Below are positions 45,115 through 52,399 of a stretch of DNA of 64,000 nucleotides, one piece after another. The number at the start of each line of letters is the position of its first letter. Within the stretch, counting starts at the first letter, position 1. Position numbers and translations under genes: made by a program. The DNA is from Sulfurimonas sp. (lineage in GTDB: Bacteria; Campylobacterota; Campylobacteria; Campylobacterales; Sulfurimonadaceae). The notes beneath the pieces are model-generated. The model was not told where the DNA came from. It worked only from the letters and a program-made list of their open reading frames with translations, and did no database searches. The stretch lies in assembly GCA_030949825.1 (NCBI GenBank), contig JAUZSC010000016.1, forward strand, positions 1 through 64,000. Reading direction: 5' to 3'.

Positions 45115-45658
45115 TAATAATGAAAAGATATTTTCTATCTTAGAGATGTTTTACTCTCTTGATTGTGTTATGAAAAATAATAATATCAACTCTTTAGAAT
45201 ATAAAATATGGAGTAAAAAAAACTATAAATTTTTAACAGTTACGGAGCTATGCAATCTTACCAAGCTTGAGTTAAATTATTTAGGGTTAAGGCAAATTCC
45301 CCAGGAGATAGGTCTCTTGCAAAATCTTCAAGAACTAGACCTATCAGGAAATATACTGACATCATTGCCTAAAGAGATTTATAATTTAAAAAATTTAAAA
45401 GTTTTAGATCTTGGCAGTAATATATATGGCGGTAACAATATATCCTCACTATCTAAAAGCATATGTAAGCTTACTAGTTTAGAGGGACTATCACTTATCA
45501 ATACAGAAATTACTGAATTACCTATTGAAATATTAGCTCTTGAGAATCTTTCATACATTAGAGTATCGGATAAAGCTTTGTATCACTCAGATGTTGTGAA
45601 GTCTTTAGCAAAAAGGGGATGTCATATTGATTTTAATGAAATACCGCAGTTTATATAA
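45101..45658 (+). CDS. Leucine-rich-repeat protein
   Basis: About 185 residues from the ATG at 45101, which overlaps the end of the ClpX-like gene by 14 nt. Four to five LRR units of the LxxLxLxxNxLxxLPxEI type (LQELDLSGNILTSLPKEIYN, LKVLDLGSN, LEGLSLINTEITELPIEI) fill residues 60-160. LRRs usually bind proteins. No secretion signal is visible, so it may act in the cytoplasm, possibly as an adaptor for the upstream unfoldase (inference from coupling). Confidence 0.7.
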   Translation: MKYYNNNEKIFSILEMFYSLDCVMKNNNINSLEYKIWSKKNYKFLTVTELCNLTKLELNYLGLRQIPQEIGLLQNLQELDLSGNILTSLPKEIYNLKNLKVLDLGSNIYGGNNISSLSKSICKLTSLEGLSLINTEITELPIEILALENLSYIRVSDKALYHSDVVKSLAKRGCHIDFNEIPQFI

Positions 45659-45667
45659 GGAGCGACA

Positions 45668-45922
45668 ATGGAACTGATAATAATAGGTTTAGTAACCGCA
45701 GCGAACTTTTTAATACTTAAAATTAAAGCAGAACAAAACAGATGGGCGGATTTAGCTTTTGATGTTTCAGTGCTATTTATATTATCGTATCTCTTTACTG
45801 GAACACTTGGTGGATTAACCATAGCAATGGTGAGTAGTTTTATTGTCAGTACATTCTTATATTTCTACCCTCCTAAAATTGATAAGATATTTTCTTTTAC
45901 TAAGATATTTAAATTTAAATAG
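45668..45922 (+). CDS. Small membrane protein, 84 aa
   Basis: Three hydrophobic segments (residues 2-17, 30-45, 48-66) with GTLGGLTIAMVSSFIVSTFL. Small proteins of this composition occur in Campylobacterota prophages and plasmids; the function is unknown. It follows the LRR gene after 9 nt and a GGAGCGA ribosome site. Confidence 0.6.
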   Translation: MELIIIGLVTAANFLILKIKAEQNRWADLAFDVSVLFILSYLFTGTLGGLTIAMVSSFIVSTFLYFYPPKIDKIFSFTKIFKFK

Positions 45923-45925
45923 TAA

Positions 45926-45958
45926 TGGACAAGATATGACCATATAAATACATATACT
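45926..45958 (+). promoter_or_regulatory. GACA/TGTC-type promoter site 11 (small-gene cluster)
   Basis: TGGACAAGATATGACCA, 10 nt, then TATACT at 45953-45958, 28 nt before the gene at 45987. The first arm base departs from consensus, but the spacing is kept. Confidence 0.7.
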
Positions 45959-45986
45959 AACAGTATTAAAAACAAAAGGATTTCAT

Positions 45987-46220
45987 ATGAAAGTTTCAGT
46001 ACACGCAGGAGAAAGGTTTTTAGAAAGAGTGATGATGAAAAAAAAGTATACAGTAATAGATGTTGATTTTGCAATGAACTTTCTTGCAAATATATTTAAA
46101 GACATTGTACCAAATGCTGTTAACAAGCATATTGTTATACCTGGATTTGAAAAATATAAAGCTGTTTATTGCCAAAACACAATTGTAACAATTATCCCTA
46201 AAGGATCTAAACATGTTTAA
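45987..46220 (+). CDS. Hypothetical protein, 77 aa
   Basis: A small basic protein (HAGERFLERVMMKKKYTVID, GFEKYKAVYCQNTIVTIIPK). The R-F-x-E-R start and beta-rich end weakly recall RelE/DUF4258-like folds, which I cannot confirm. First gene of a run of small genes under site 11; overlaps the next by 8 nt. Confidence 0.5.
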   Translation: MKVSVHAGERFLERVMMKKKYTVIDVDFAMNFLANIFKDIVPNAVNKHIVIPGFEKYKAVYCQNTIVTIIPKGSKHV

Positions 46221-46437
46221 TGAAACTAAAAAGAACTTTGAAATAGAAGTTAATAAATTCGCTACTAAGAACATAATAAAAAAACTTGAAGACCAAGGTA
46301 TAGATTATCTACAACTTGAAAGTTCAGCTTTTAATGATTTAGTTGCTGATGAAATCGAGATATTAAGAAGCGATAGCAAAAAAGTTGGTGCTGGTATCGG
46401 CATAGGTATTTTACTTAGTTTAGTTACTGGAATATAA
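46213..46437 (+). CDS. Small protein with Gly-rich hydrophobic C-terminus, paralogue 1
   Basis: 74 residues: a charged helical N-terminus and the hydrophobic tail KVGAGIGIGILLSLVTGI. It is paralogous to the next protein (shared KLEDQGID/NLEDKGID segment, acidic A-x-EI/ETL stretch and terminal TGI). The C-terminal anchor suggests membrane insertion. Confidence 0.55.
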   Translation: MFNETKKNFEIEVNKFATKNIIKKLEDQGIDYLQLESSAFNDLVADEIEILRSDSKKVGAGIGIGILLSLVTGI

Positions 46438-46444
46438 GGAGTAT

Positions 46445-46693
46445 ATGGTGGTTGATAAAGTAGAAAAGATATATACGGATAGCAAAAAAAGTTTAGAGTC
46501 ACTTTTGCATGAAAAAGCTTACTCTGATGTTCAAATGAATTTAGAAGATAAAGGCATCGACATTAACAATGTAAGCGATGAAGACATTGAAACCCTTGTA
46601 GCGGCTAAAGCTCAAGATATGATGAATGGCATAAAAGGTTTTGGTGTTGGAACTGCTTTTGCCGTGGCAATATCTCTTTTTACAGGCATATAA
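46445..46693 (+). CDS. Small protein with Gly-rich hydrophobic C-terminus, paralogue 2
   Basis: 82 residues ending GVGTAFAVAISLFTGI, the same plan as the preceding gene. It starts 4 nt after an AAGGAG ribosome site. Tandem tail-anchored paralogues may form a membrane heterocomplex; a holin- or bacteriocin-like role is possible but unsupported. Confidence 0.55.
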   Translation: MVVDKVEKIYTDSKKSLESLLHEKAYSDVQMNLEDKGIDINNVSDEDIETLVAAKAQDMMNGIKGFGVGTAFAVAISLFTGI

Positions 46694-46694
46694 A

Positions 46695-47081
46695 ATGTTT
46701 AAGGCAATCAAATATTTGTTCTTAGCAAACTTATATAAAAAAGCGAAGAAGAGCTTTGTAATGCTATTTGTTTATGTACTGGTATTGATACTAATAAGTT
46801 TTATTATTAATGATTTGATGAGTGTTTCAACTGGGGTGATGGTGTATATCCTTTTGTTAGTGAAATGGGTCAGTATATTATCCTTACTTAGCTTGATAAG
46901 CTTTAGTATATTGAAGATTTTTAATATTGCTGTAAATCCATTTGAAGCTAAAAGCGAAGATAAAGTTATCAAGGATGATGAAACGAAAGTATCACAAGAT
47001 ATAAAAAAAGAGCGAATACTGCGTAAAGAAAAACTCTTTACACAAAGTGATTTGATACTACAAAAATATATGAAGGGTTAG
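46695..47081 (+). CDS. Membrane protein, about 128 aa
   Basis: From the ATG at 46695 (directly after the previous stop) the protein has two long hydrophobic segments (FVMLFVYVLVLILISFII and VMVYILLLVKWVSILSLLSL) and a charged cytoplasmic tail. Function is not recognised. It is coupled to the tandem small proteins. Confidence 0.55.
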   Translation: MFKAIKYLFLANLYKKAKKSFVMLFVYVLVLILISFIINDLMSVSTGVMVYILLLVKWVSILSLLSLISFSILKIFNIAVNPFEAKSEDKVIKDDETKVSQDIKKERILRKEKLFTQSDLILQKYMKG

Positions 47082-47083
47082 AG

Positions 47084-47218
47084 ATGAAAAACTTAACAAT
47101 AGTAGAACCGAGTTCAGGTAGTGATTGTGATTTTCTTATAGGTAAATTTGGAGATACATTTAATGATTTAGGAAATTGCTTAGATGCAGTGATTGATGAT
47201 AAAAAAAAACTAAAATGA
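47084..47218 (+). CDS. Short protein, 44 aa
   Basis: The frame ATG 47084 to TGA 47216-47218 encodes MKNLTIVEPSSGSDCDFLIG and an acidic remainder ending DKKKLK. It sits between two coupled genes, and its stop overlaps the next ATG (ATGA), supporting translation. Function is unknown. Confidence 0.5.
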   Translation: MKNLTIVEPSSGSDCDFLIGKFGDTFNDLGNCLDAVIDDKKKLK

Positions 47219-47440
47219 ATGTTGTTGGAAGTATCTTTACTTTTGGATTTTCTTTAACTAAATTAACTTTTAATGTTGCAGGGTGTGCGATTAAAAATGC
47301 GCCGAAAGCTGTTGTTGCCGTTGCTGCTTTAAAACGAGAAATGATTGATATTGGAACGCAGGAGTGGAGTCAATTTAAAAAAAGAACAACAAGAAGAAGC
47401 TTTAAATGAAAAAATAAAGCAACTAGCATTGAAAAGATAG
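47215..47440 (+). CDS. Small hydrophobic/helical protein with one-base frame break
   Basis: Residues 1-55 include a hydrophobic start (SIFTFGFSLTKLTFNVAGC) and an Ala/Val-rich segment. At the run of seven A (47377-47383) removing one A replaces a short odd tail by QFKKEQQEEALNEKIKQLAL and ends at the TAG 47438-47440, a more natural charged coiled-coil end. The restored length is about 74 residues. Confidence 0.5.
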
Positions 47441-47449
47441 GAAAAAAGA

Positions 47450-47815
47450 ATGCTTCGTTTGATATGTATATTAGTTTTTCCATTACTGTTTGTGGCTTGT
47501 TCTCATGCTTCTAAAAAATATCATGAAAAACATTATCAAACGCTTCTTTGCAATGAGCTTGATGGAAAAATGGAATATGTTCTTAAAGACAGAACTCGTG
47601 TAGATTGTTTAACAGATGCATACGCAATAGAAGTAGATTTTGCAAAGAAGTGGGCAGAAGGTATTGGTCAGTCACTGTATTATGTTCATATGACTGGTAG
47701 AAAACCAGCGATAGGATTTATTATGGATGAAGATAAAGATCAACGCTATTTTAAACGTCTTGATACTCTTGCAAGAAAGTATGGGATTAAAGTATTTATT
47801 ATAGAAAAAAATTAA
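47450..47815 (+). CDS. Lipoprotein with nuclease-like core
   Basis: 121 residues. The signal sequence with lipobox LLFVACS predicts attachment to a membrane through Cys17. The mature part has RVDCLTDAYAIEVDFAKKW, a D-x(8)-E-x-D...K arrangement like PD-(D/E)XK nucleases, and a second conserved region SLYYVHMTGRKPAIGFIM. A surface nuclease-like protein might act on incoming DNA, but the similarity is by motif only. Confidence 0.5.
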   Translation: MLRLICILVFPLLFVACSHASKKYHEKHYQTLLCNELDGKMEYVLKDRTRVDCLTDAYAIEVDFAKKWAEGIGQSLYYVHMTGRKPAIGFIMDEDKDQRYFKRLDTLARKYGIKVFIIEKN

Positions 47816-47848
47816 TCGACAAAATATGTCTATGATTTATTCTATAAT
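47816..47848 (+). promoter_or_regulatory. GACA/TGTC-type promoter site 12 (repeat protein 1)
   Basis: TCGACAAAATATGTCTA starts 1 nt after the lipoprotein stop codon. After 10 nt comes TATAAT at 47843-47848, 29 nt before the next ATG. Confidence 0.75.
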
Positions 47849-47877
47849 AAAAATATAAAACACAAGGAATTAATACA

Positions 47878-48195
47878 ATGAAAAAAATAATCTTATCTGC
47901 TCTAGCAGCAGTAACAATACTAAGTACAGCAGTTCTAGCTGATGGATATACACTTACTCCTCATGGAAGTTACGTGGCAGGAGATAGTTACTCTTTAGCT
48001 CCAGATGGTTCTTATGTTAGCGGAGACACTTCAAGTATAACTCCTGATGGCTCTTATGTAGGTGGAAGTAGTTCTAGTTTAACACCAGATGGGACATATA
48101 TTGGAGGAAGTACATATAACATGGCACCAGATGGCAGTTATGTCAGTGGAAGTTCTTCCAGTTTAGCACCTGATGGTTCTTATGTTGGAGAATGA
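47878..48195 (+). CDS. Secreted 14-residue-repeat protein, paralogue 1
   Basis: 105 residues: a signal peptide (MKKIILSALAAVTILSTAVLA) and six tandem copies of a 14-residue unit of the form S-S-L-x-P-D-G-S-Y-V-x-G-S-S. The regular DGSYV repeats suggest a small beta-solenoid or surface filler. A close paralogue lies at 50269 behind its own copy of the same promoter. Function is unknown. Confidence 0.7.
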   Translation: MKKIILSALAAVTILSTAVLADGYTLTPHGSYVAGDSYSLAPDGSYVSGDTSSITPDGSYVGGSSSSLTPDGTYIGGSTYNMAPDGSYVSGSSSSLAPDGSYVGE

Positions 48196-48237
48196 TATAA
48201 GTACTATTGAAACACTGGATGAAGATAAGGAAGAAAA

Positions 48238-49149
48238 ATGAAAGTAGGATATATAAGTGATGATATTTACCTCAAGCATGACACAGGAGCAGGACATCCT
48301 GAATCAAAAGAAAGGCTAATAGCCATCAACAAAGAAATAAAAACTTTAGAAGATAGTTTAGTGCTACTTGAACCAATCAAAGCTAGTCCTAAGATAGTCA
48401 GTCTAGTCCACCCTCATCAATATGTTAGTCATATACAAGAATGTTGTGAAGATGGACTAGAGATAGATAATGACACAATTACCTCGATAGAGTCATATGA
48501 AGTGGCATTAAAAGCTGTTGGAGCAGGAATTGTAGCAGTAGACGCTATTGTAGATAAAAAAATAGATAGAGCTTTTGCTGCAGTGAGACCTCCTGGGCAT
48601 CATGCCTCAAAACAAAAAGCAATGGGATTTTGTTTATTTAATAATATTGCAATTACAGCTAGATACGCTCAAGAAAAAGGCTTTGAAAAAGTTTTTATTA
48701 TAGATTTTGATGTTCACCATGGAAATGGAACACAAGATATTTTTTATGATGATGATTCTGTATTTTATTTTAGTACGCATGAGGAAATGAGTTTTCCGGG
48801 AACAGGAAGTATGAAAGATATTGGGGTAGAAGATGGTCTAGGTTTTAATTACAATCATAGACTTGCTTCTGGAAGTGAAGATGAAGATATTTTAAAAGTA
48901 TATAAAGAAAAATTACCTCCATTAGTAGAGGAATTTAATCCAGATATTATATTGGTCTCAGCAGGATATGACATACATGAACGTGATCCACTTGCTGGTT
49001 TGAATATAACAACAGAAGGTATTAGAAGATTGGTATCTGAGATATTAACACTCAAGGATACGCCTTATATATTTATGCTTGAAGGTGGTTATAAAACTAG
49101 AGCATTAGCTCAAAGTGTTCGAGTAACAGTTGAAGAGATGATGAAGTAA
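48238..49149 (+). CDS. Histone-deacetylase-family (AcuC-like) amidohydrolase
   Basis: 303 residues with the full class II HDAC/acetoin-utilisation signature: HPESKERLIAINKEI, RPPGHHASKQKAMGFCLFNN, DFDVHHGNGTQ and DIHERDPLAGLN, plus EGGYKTRAL, giving the Asp-His-Asp zinc site and catalytic His pair. It removes acyl groups from polyamines or protein lysines. It lies between the two repeat-protein genes, an unusual setting for a metabolic enzyme, so a role in reversing acetylation (for example by GNAT toxins) is a speculative option. Confidence 0.88.
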   Translation: MKVGYISDDIYLKHDTGAGHPESKERLIAINKEIKTLEDSLVLLEPIKASPKIVSLVHPHQYVSHIQECCEDGLEIDNDTITSIESYEVALKAVGAGIVAVDAIVDKKIDRAFAAVRPPGHHASKQKAMGFCLFNNIAITARYAQEKGFEKVFIIDFDVHHGNGTQDIFYDDDSVFYFSTHEEMSFPGTGSMKDIGVEDGLGFNYNHRLASGSEDEDILKVYKEKLPPLVEEFNPDIILVSAGYDIHERDPLAGLNITTEGIRRLVSEILTLKDTPYIFMLEGGYKTRALAQSVRVTVEEMMK

Positions 49150-49244
49150 ATAACACAAAGAAAGCTAGAGCTAGTCTCATTAACATTAAGAGACTTTATT
49201 ATTTAACGAGTGATAGACGCATGGAATCAAAACAGGAATTTTAA

Positions 49245-50192
49245 ATGAATAAGAAACATATTGTAATCATAATTTTGCTCATCTTGTGGATGTATATAAG
49301 TAATGATTCTAGGATTGAGATTTTAATACTACTGATAATACCTATAGGTGTAGGGATACTCCTAATACCAAGCAAGACATCTATCGATGGCATTGATATG
49401 CAAGAGGTGTTGAATTTAGAAGAGAATACTATTGATAGTATGCTAGATGATCCTACATGGAAGAGACATGAACAACTCTTAGATGATGTAGTAAATACAA
49501 ATACTGTTTTGTTAGAAGATACGAATAAGCAAAGTCTTAAAGTCCAAAAAGCCAAAAAAAGAGTAAAGAGAGGAGGGTACTTTAAAAATATAATTGACTA
49601 TATATCATTAAAAATATTGATGAAAAAGAGTACATCAAAAAAGTGTTTTATTGGTATTGGTGGTGGAGGATCAAATATACTTACTGATATCTCGCATATA
49701 AATAATAAGCACCTTTTTATACATATCAATAGCGATTACAATGCTTTAGTTCAAAAACAATCTGACTATAAGATATTATTGAAATCTGTCGCTAAAAAGG
49801 ATAAATGGGGCTGTGGTGGTAACACAAGCTGTGGATTGAATTTAGTAGATGAGAAGGTTAAAGAAACGATAAATCAGTTTGCTGCAGATTATGAAACAGT
49901 TTATCTTATTGCGACACTTGGTGGTGGGGTAGGAAGTGGATCTACACCTGAAATAGCTAACTATTTGAAAACGATAAATAAAAAAATAATTATATATGTA
50001 ACCTTACCATTTAGTTTTGAAGGGAATAGTCGCTTAACTACTGCGCAAGAATCACTTATAGAACTAAAGAAGTATGCTGATCAAATTATTGTTTTAGAAA
50101 ATAATGATTTATTAAAAAGTAATAAGGGTTTAAGAGAAACATTTAAATTATCGTCTATTGATATTTACTCACGAATTGTAGATGAATATTAA
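49245..50192 (+). CDS. Membrane-anchored FtsZ/tubulin-like GTPase
   Basis: 315 residues. Two N-terminal hydrophobic segments (5-17, 24-42) precede a tubulin/FtsZ GTPase core: GIGGGGSN at 137-144, HINSDYNALVQ at 160-170, KWGCGGN near 187, the signature GGGVGSGSTP at 226-235 (FtsZ GGGTGTGAAP) and LPFSFEGNSRLTTA near 254-267. The second half of FtsZ is missing. Most nucleotide-contacting loops are kept, though the signature Thr residues are changed. Fixed to the membrane, it may form or poison polymers. An ftsZ fragment lies 0.4 kb downstream. Confidence 0.8.
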   Translation: MNKKHIVIIILLILWMYISNDSRIEILILLIIPIGVGILLIPSKTSIDGIDMQEVLNLEENTIDSMLDDPTWKRHEQLLDDVVNTNTVLLEDTNKQSLKVQKAKKRVKRGGYFKNIIDYISLKILMKKSTSKKCFIGIGGGGSNILTDISHINNKHLFIHINSDYNALVQKQSDYKILLKSVAKKDKWGCGGNTSCGLNLVDEKVKETINQFAADYETVYLIATLGGGVGSGSTPEIANYLKTINKKIIIYVTLPFSFEGNSRLTTAQESLIELKKYADQIIVLENNDLLKSNKGLRETFKLSSIDIYSRIVDEY

Positions 50193-50208
50193 TCAGATAA
50201 TTTTAGAG

Positions 50209-50241
50209 TTGACATAATATGTCCAAATGTATAACTACAAT
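50209..50241 (+). promoter_or_regulatory. GACA/TGTC-type promoter site 13 (repeat protein 2)
   Basis: TTGACATAATATGTCCA, 10 nt, then TACAAT at 50236-50241, 27 nt before the next ATG. The TTGACA lies 21 nt from the -10, too far to act as a standard -35. Confidence 0.74.
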
Positions 50242-50268
50242 TATAATAATCAAATAAAGGAAATATAA

Positions 50269-50586
50269 ATGAAAAAAACAATTGTAACTGCACTAGCAGC
50301 CTTAACAATATTTACTACAGCATCATTGGCTGGAGGATTTACATTAGCTCCAGATGGAAGCTATGTAGCAGGGGATAGTGCTTCTTTAGCACCCGATGGA
50401 AGTTATGTAAGTGGAAGTTCATCGAGTTTATCTTCAGACGGCTCGTATGTTGGAGGTAGTAGTTCTACTTTAACACCAAATGGTAGCTATGTAGGCGGAA
50501 GTACCTATAATTTAGCACCTGACGGTAGTTATGTTAGTGGAAGTAGCTCAACATTAGCGCCTGATGGCACATATGTAGGAGAATAA
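50269..50586 (+). CDS. Secreted 14-residue-repeat protein, paralogue 2
   Basis: 105 residues, the same length and six-repeat plan as the protein at 47878 (signal peptide, then units such as LAPDGSYVSGSSSS). Differences are spread through the repeats, indicating an older duplication rather than gene conversion. It precedes an ftsZ fragment by 2 nt. Confidence 0.7.
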   Translation: MKKTIVTALAALTIFTTASLAGGFTLAPDGSYVAGDSASLAPDGSYVSGSSSSLSSDGSYVGGSSSTLTPNGSYVGGSTYNLAPDGSYVSGSSSTLAPDGTYVGE

Positions 50587-50588
50587 TT

Positions 50589-50879
50589 ATGGATGATTTT
50601 AAAGTAACGGAAACGGTTGGTACAGATGGCGTAAAAATTGTTGTAGTAGGTGGTGGTAGTAATATGGTTGATAACTTAATTGATAGCGCAATTGCTGATA
50701 AAGTTAAATTGCTAGCTATCAACACATAAGCTCAAGCATTAAAGAATAGTAGAGCTCCTCACAAACTTCAAATTGGCAAAAAGATTACTGATGGCAAAGG
50801 TGCTGGAATGAAACCAGATGTAGGTAAAGCAGCAGCTCTTGAGAGTTATGATGAAATCAAACAAATATTAAAATCATAA
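50589..50879 (+). pseudogene. ftsZ: ftsZ N-terminal fragment with in-frame stop
   Basis: The frame matches the N-terminus of Campylobacterota FtsZ: DDFKVTETVGTDGVKIVVVG, then LLAINT-stop-AQALKNSRAPHKLQIG, KGAGMKPDVGKAAALESYDE. It ends at codon 97 where FtsZ would continue for about 280 residues. The TAA at 50727-50729 replaces the Asp codon of the conserved NTDAQAL motif, and the glycine loop is shortened (VGGGSNM). It is either a decayed duplicate of host ftsZ or a short decoy peptide of 46 residues. It is 2 nt behind the repeat-protein gene. Confidence 0.75.
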
Positions 50880-50951
50880 GAAGGTATCTAGTGAATAAAA
50901 ATCCATACCCAACATGGGAAAAAATATCAGTGGATTAAACTTCTAAGTAAT

Positions 50952-51083
50952 ATGAAAAAGAATGATGAAGTATATATTTATCGTTCTGATGATAAATCAT
51001 GGGGCCATTTAGCAGGTAGAGAGGGGATAGCTCTTGTAAGAGGTAAAAAAATAATAGATGAGATAGTTACGTGTATGAATTAA
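50952..51083 (+). CDS. Short hypothetical protein, 43 aa
   Basis: ATG 50952 to TAA 51081-51083 encodes MKKNDEVYIYRSDDKSWGHL followed by AGREGIALVRGKKIIDEIVT. Coding-like sequence (QHGKKYQWIKLLSN) continues upstream in the same frame, so the true start may be earlier or the gene truncated. Function is not recognised. Confidence 0.45.
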   Translation: MKKNDEVYIYRSDDKSWGHLAGREGIALVRGKKIIDEIVTCMN

Positions 51084-51183
51084 ATAAAATCTATTTAAGA
51101 AGAAATGAGATTTTATGAAAGTATATCAAGAGGTCTTGATCATATTTATAATATAATTTTAGTGAAAATAAAAGGATTTAAAT

Positions 51184-51846
51184 TTGTCAAAAAACATATA
51201 CAATATATACCGTGAATACATGAATCAACCAACACCAACAGATAAGTCAAAGTATATTATTTCTTTAAGCCATGAAATAAGGAAAACATTAGAAAGCTTA
51301 TCAACTTATGTAGAGAATGAAGATAGGTTTGAAAGTATTTATGATGGTTGGATAGATAACTTAGATCATGAGTTTGTAGTATTGAATGTTTATAGTATTA
51401 TTTTAAATACAAGAAGAAATTTAAATAAGTTTTGTGTGAATGATAAAAAGTATAAAGAGTTTACAAGTCATAAAAAGAAGATGCTTTTTCTACTTTTAGA
51501 GAATAAACAATATGAGCATGCTTCAAGCCTTTTAGATGTTTATATGTTTAGTAAAGACTTTGAAGAAAAAAAGTTAGAGAACCTTAGAGATGAAGTACTT
51601 AGCCATCTTCAAGAAAAAAAGATGCTATTGCCAAAAAAACTCATTAATGAAATATACCAATGGGTAGATGCACTTAAATTACCATCCTACCTAGCAACAG
51701 ATATTGATGGAGATTTTAAATTTTCAATTACAAATGATGTTCCTTCAATAGAAACACTTAAAGAAGATGTAGAAAAAGCCTTGAATGAGTCTATTGATTT
51801 ACACAAGATTGTTGATAGTTTGGTTGAGAAAAACAGTGTTCAGTAG
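51184..51846 (+). CDS. Hypothetical helical protein, 220 aa
   Basis: It starts at TTG after AAAGGA. Largely alpha-helical and charged, with LPSYLATDIDGDFKFSITND near residue 170. I do not recognise the family. The next gene follows after 9 nt, so the two form a unit. A TATAAT lies about 45 nt upstream, but no GACA/TGTC dyad. Confidence 0.55.
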   Translation: MSKNIYNIYREYMNQPTPTDKSKYIISLSHEIRKTLESLSTYVENEDRFESIYDGWIDNLDHEFVVLNVYSIILNTRRNLNKFCVNDKKYKEFTSHKKKMLFLLLENKQYEHASSLLDVYMFSKDFEEKKLENLRDEVLSHLQEKKMLLPKKLINEIYQWVDALKLPSYLATDIDGDFKFSITNDVPSIETLKEDVEKALNESIDLHKIVDSLVEKNSVQ

Positions 51847-51855
51847 GCTAGGGCG

Positions 51856-52266
51856 ATGATTGAAAAAGATTTAATAGAAATATATAAAGATAATACGTTT
51901 TTACTAAAGACAGAAACTGATGATTTATGGTTCTCTTTAAATAATCCTCTTGATAAAGTTCACTATAAAAATAAGTTTGCAATTTTAACTGCTTGGAATC
52001 CAAATAATAAACCAACTAGCGATACTGAAAATCAAGAAGCTAATGAGATGTTACGGATTGATTTGAAAGAGTATACGATATTGGATTCTATGGGTAAATA
52101 TAAAGAGCATCAGGAAGTGTCTTATTTAGTTTATGATATATCATTTGAAGACACTTTAGCACTAGGTGTTAAATATAAGCAATACAGTGTGTTTTATAAT
52201 GATACAAATGAGTTGTCATATATTGAATGTAGTTCTCAAAGAATATTAGTGAGTAAAAAGTTATAA
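51856..52266 (+). CDS. Hypothetical protein, 136 aa, possibly frameshifted at its end
   Basis: A mixed alpha/beta protein (FAILTAWNPNNKPTSDTENQ, YKQYSVFYNDTNELSYIECS) resembling DUF3293-like proteins in the AWNP motif, not verified. After its stop another frame reads QLEKENVESVGLNLIETPVT to 52340, which may be the real C-terminus lost by a one-base error in GTAAAAAGTTATAAATC. It is coupled to the preceding gene. Confidence 0.5.
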   Translation: MIEKDLIEIYKDNTFLLKTETDDLWFSLNNPLDKVHYKNKFAILTAWNPNNKPTSDTENQEANEMLRIDLKEYTILDSMGKYKEHQEVSYLVYDISFEDTLALGVKYKQYSVFYNDTNELSYIECSSQRILVSKKL

Positions 52267-52399
52267 ATCACAACTTGAGAAAGAAAATGTTGAGAGTGTA
52301 GGTCTTAATCTTATTGAGACACCTGTGACAAAGGTTTAGTTTAAAATTATCTTAACGACAAATAAGGCATAATGACTTACTTATTAAGTAGGAGTGATA

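Noticed and set aside
50209..50241. TTGACA-like boxes in the dyads read as ordinary -35 elements
   Set aside because: The distance to the -10 hexamer is 21 nt at every site, not 16-18, and the second half-site is equally conserved, so a dyad-binding protein explains the pattern better.
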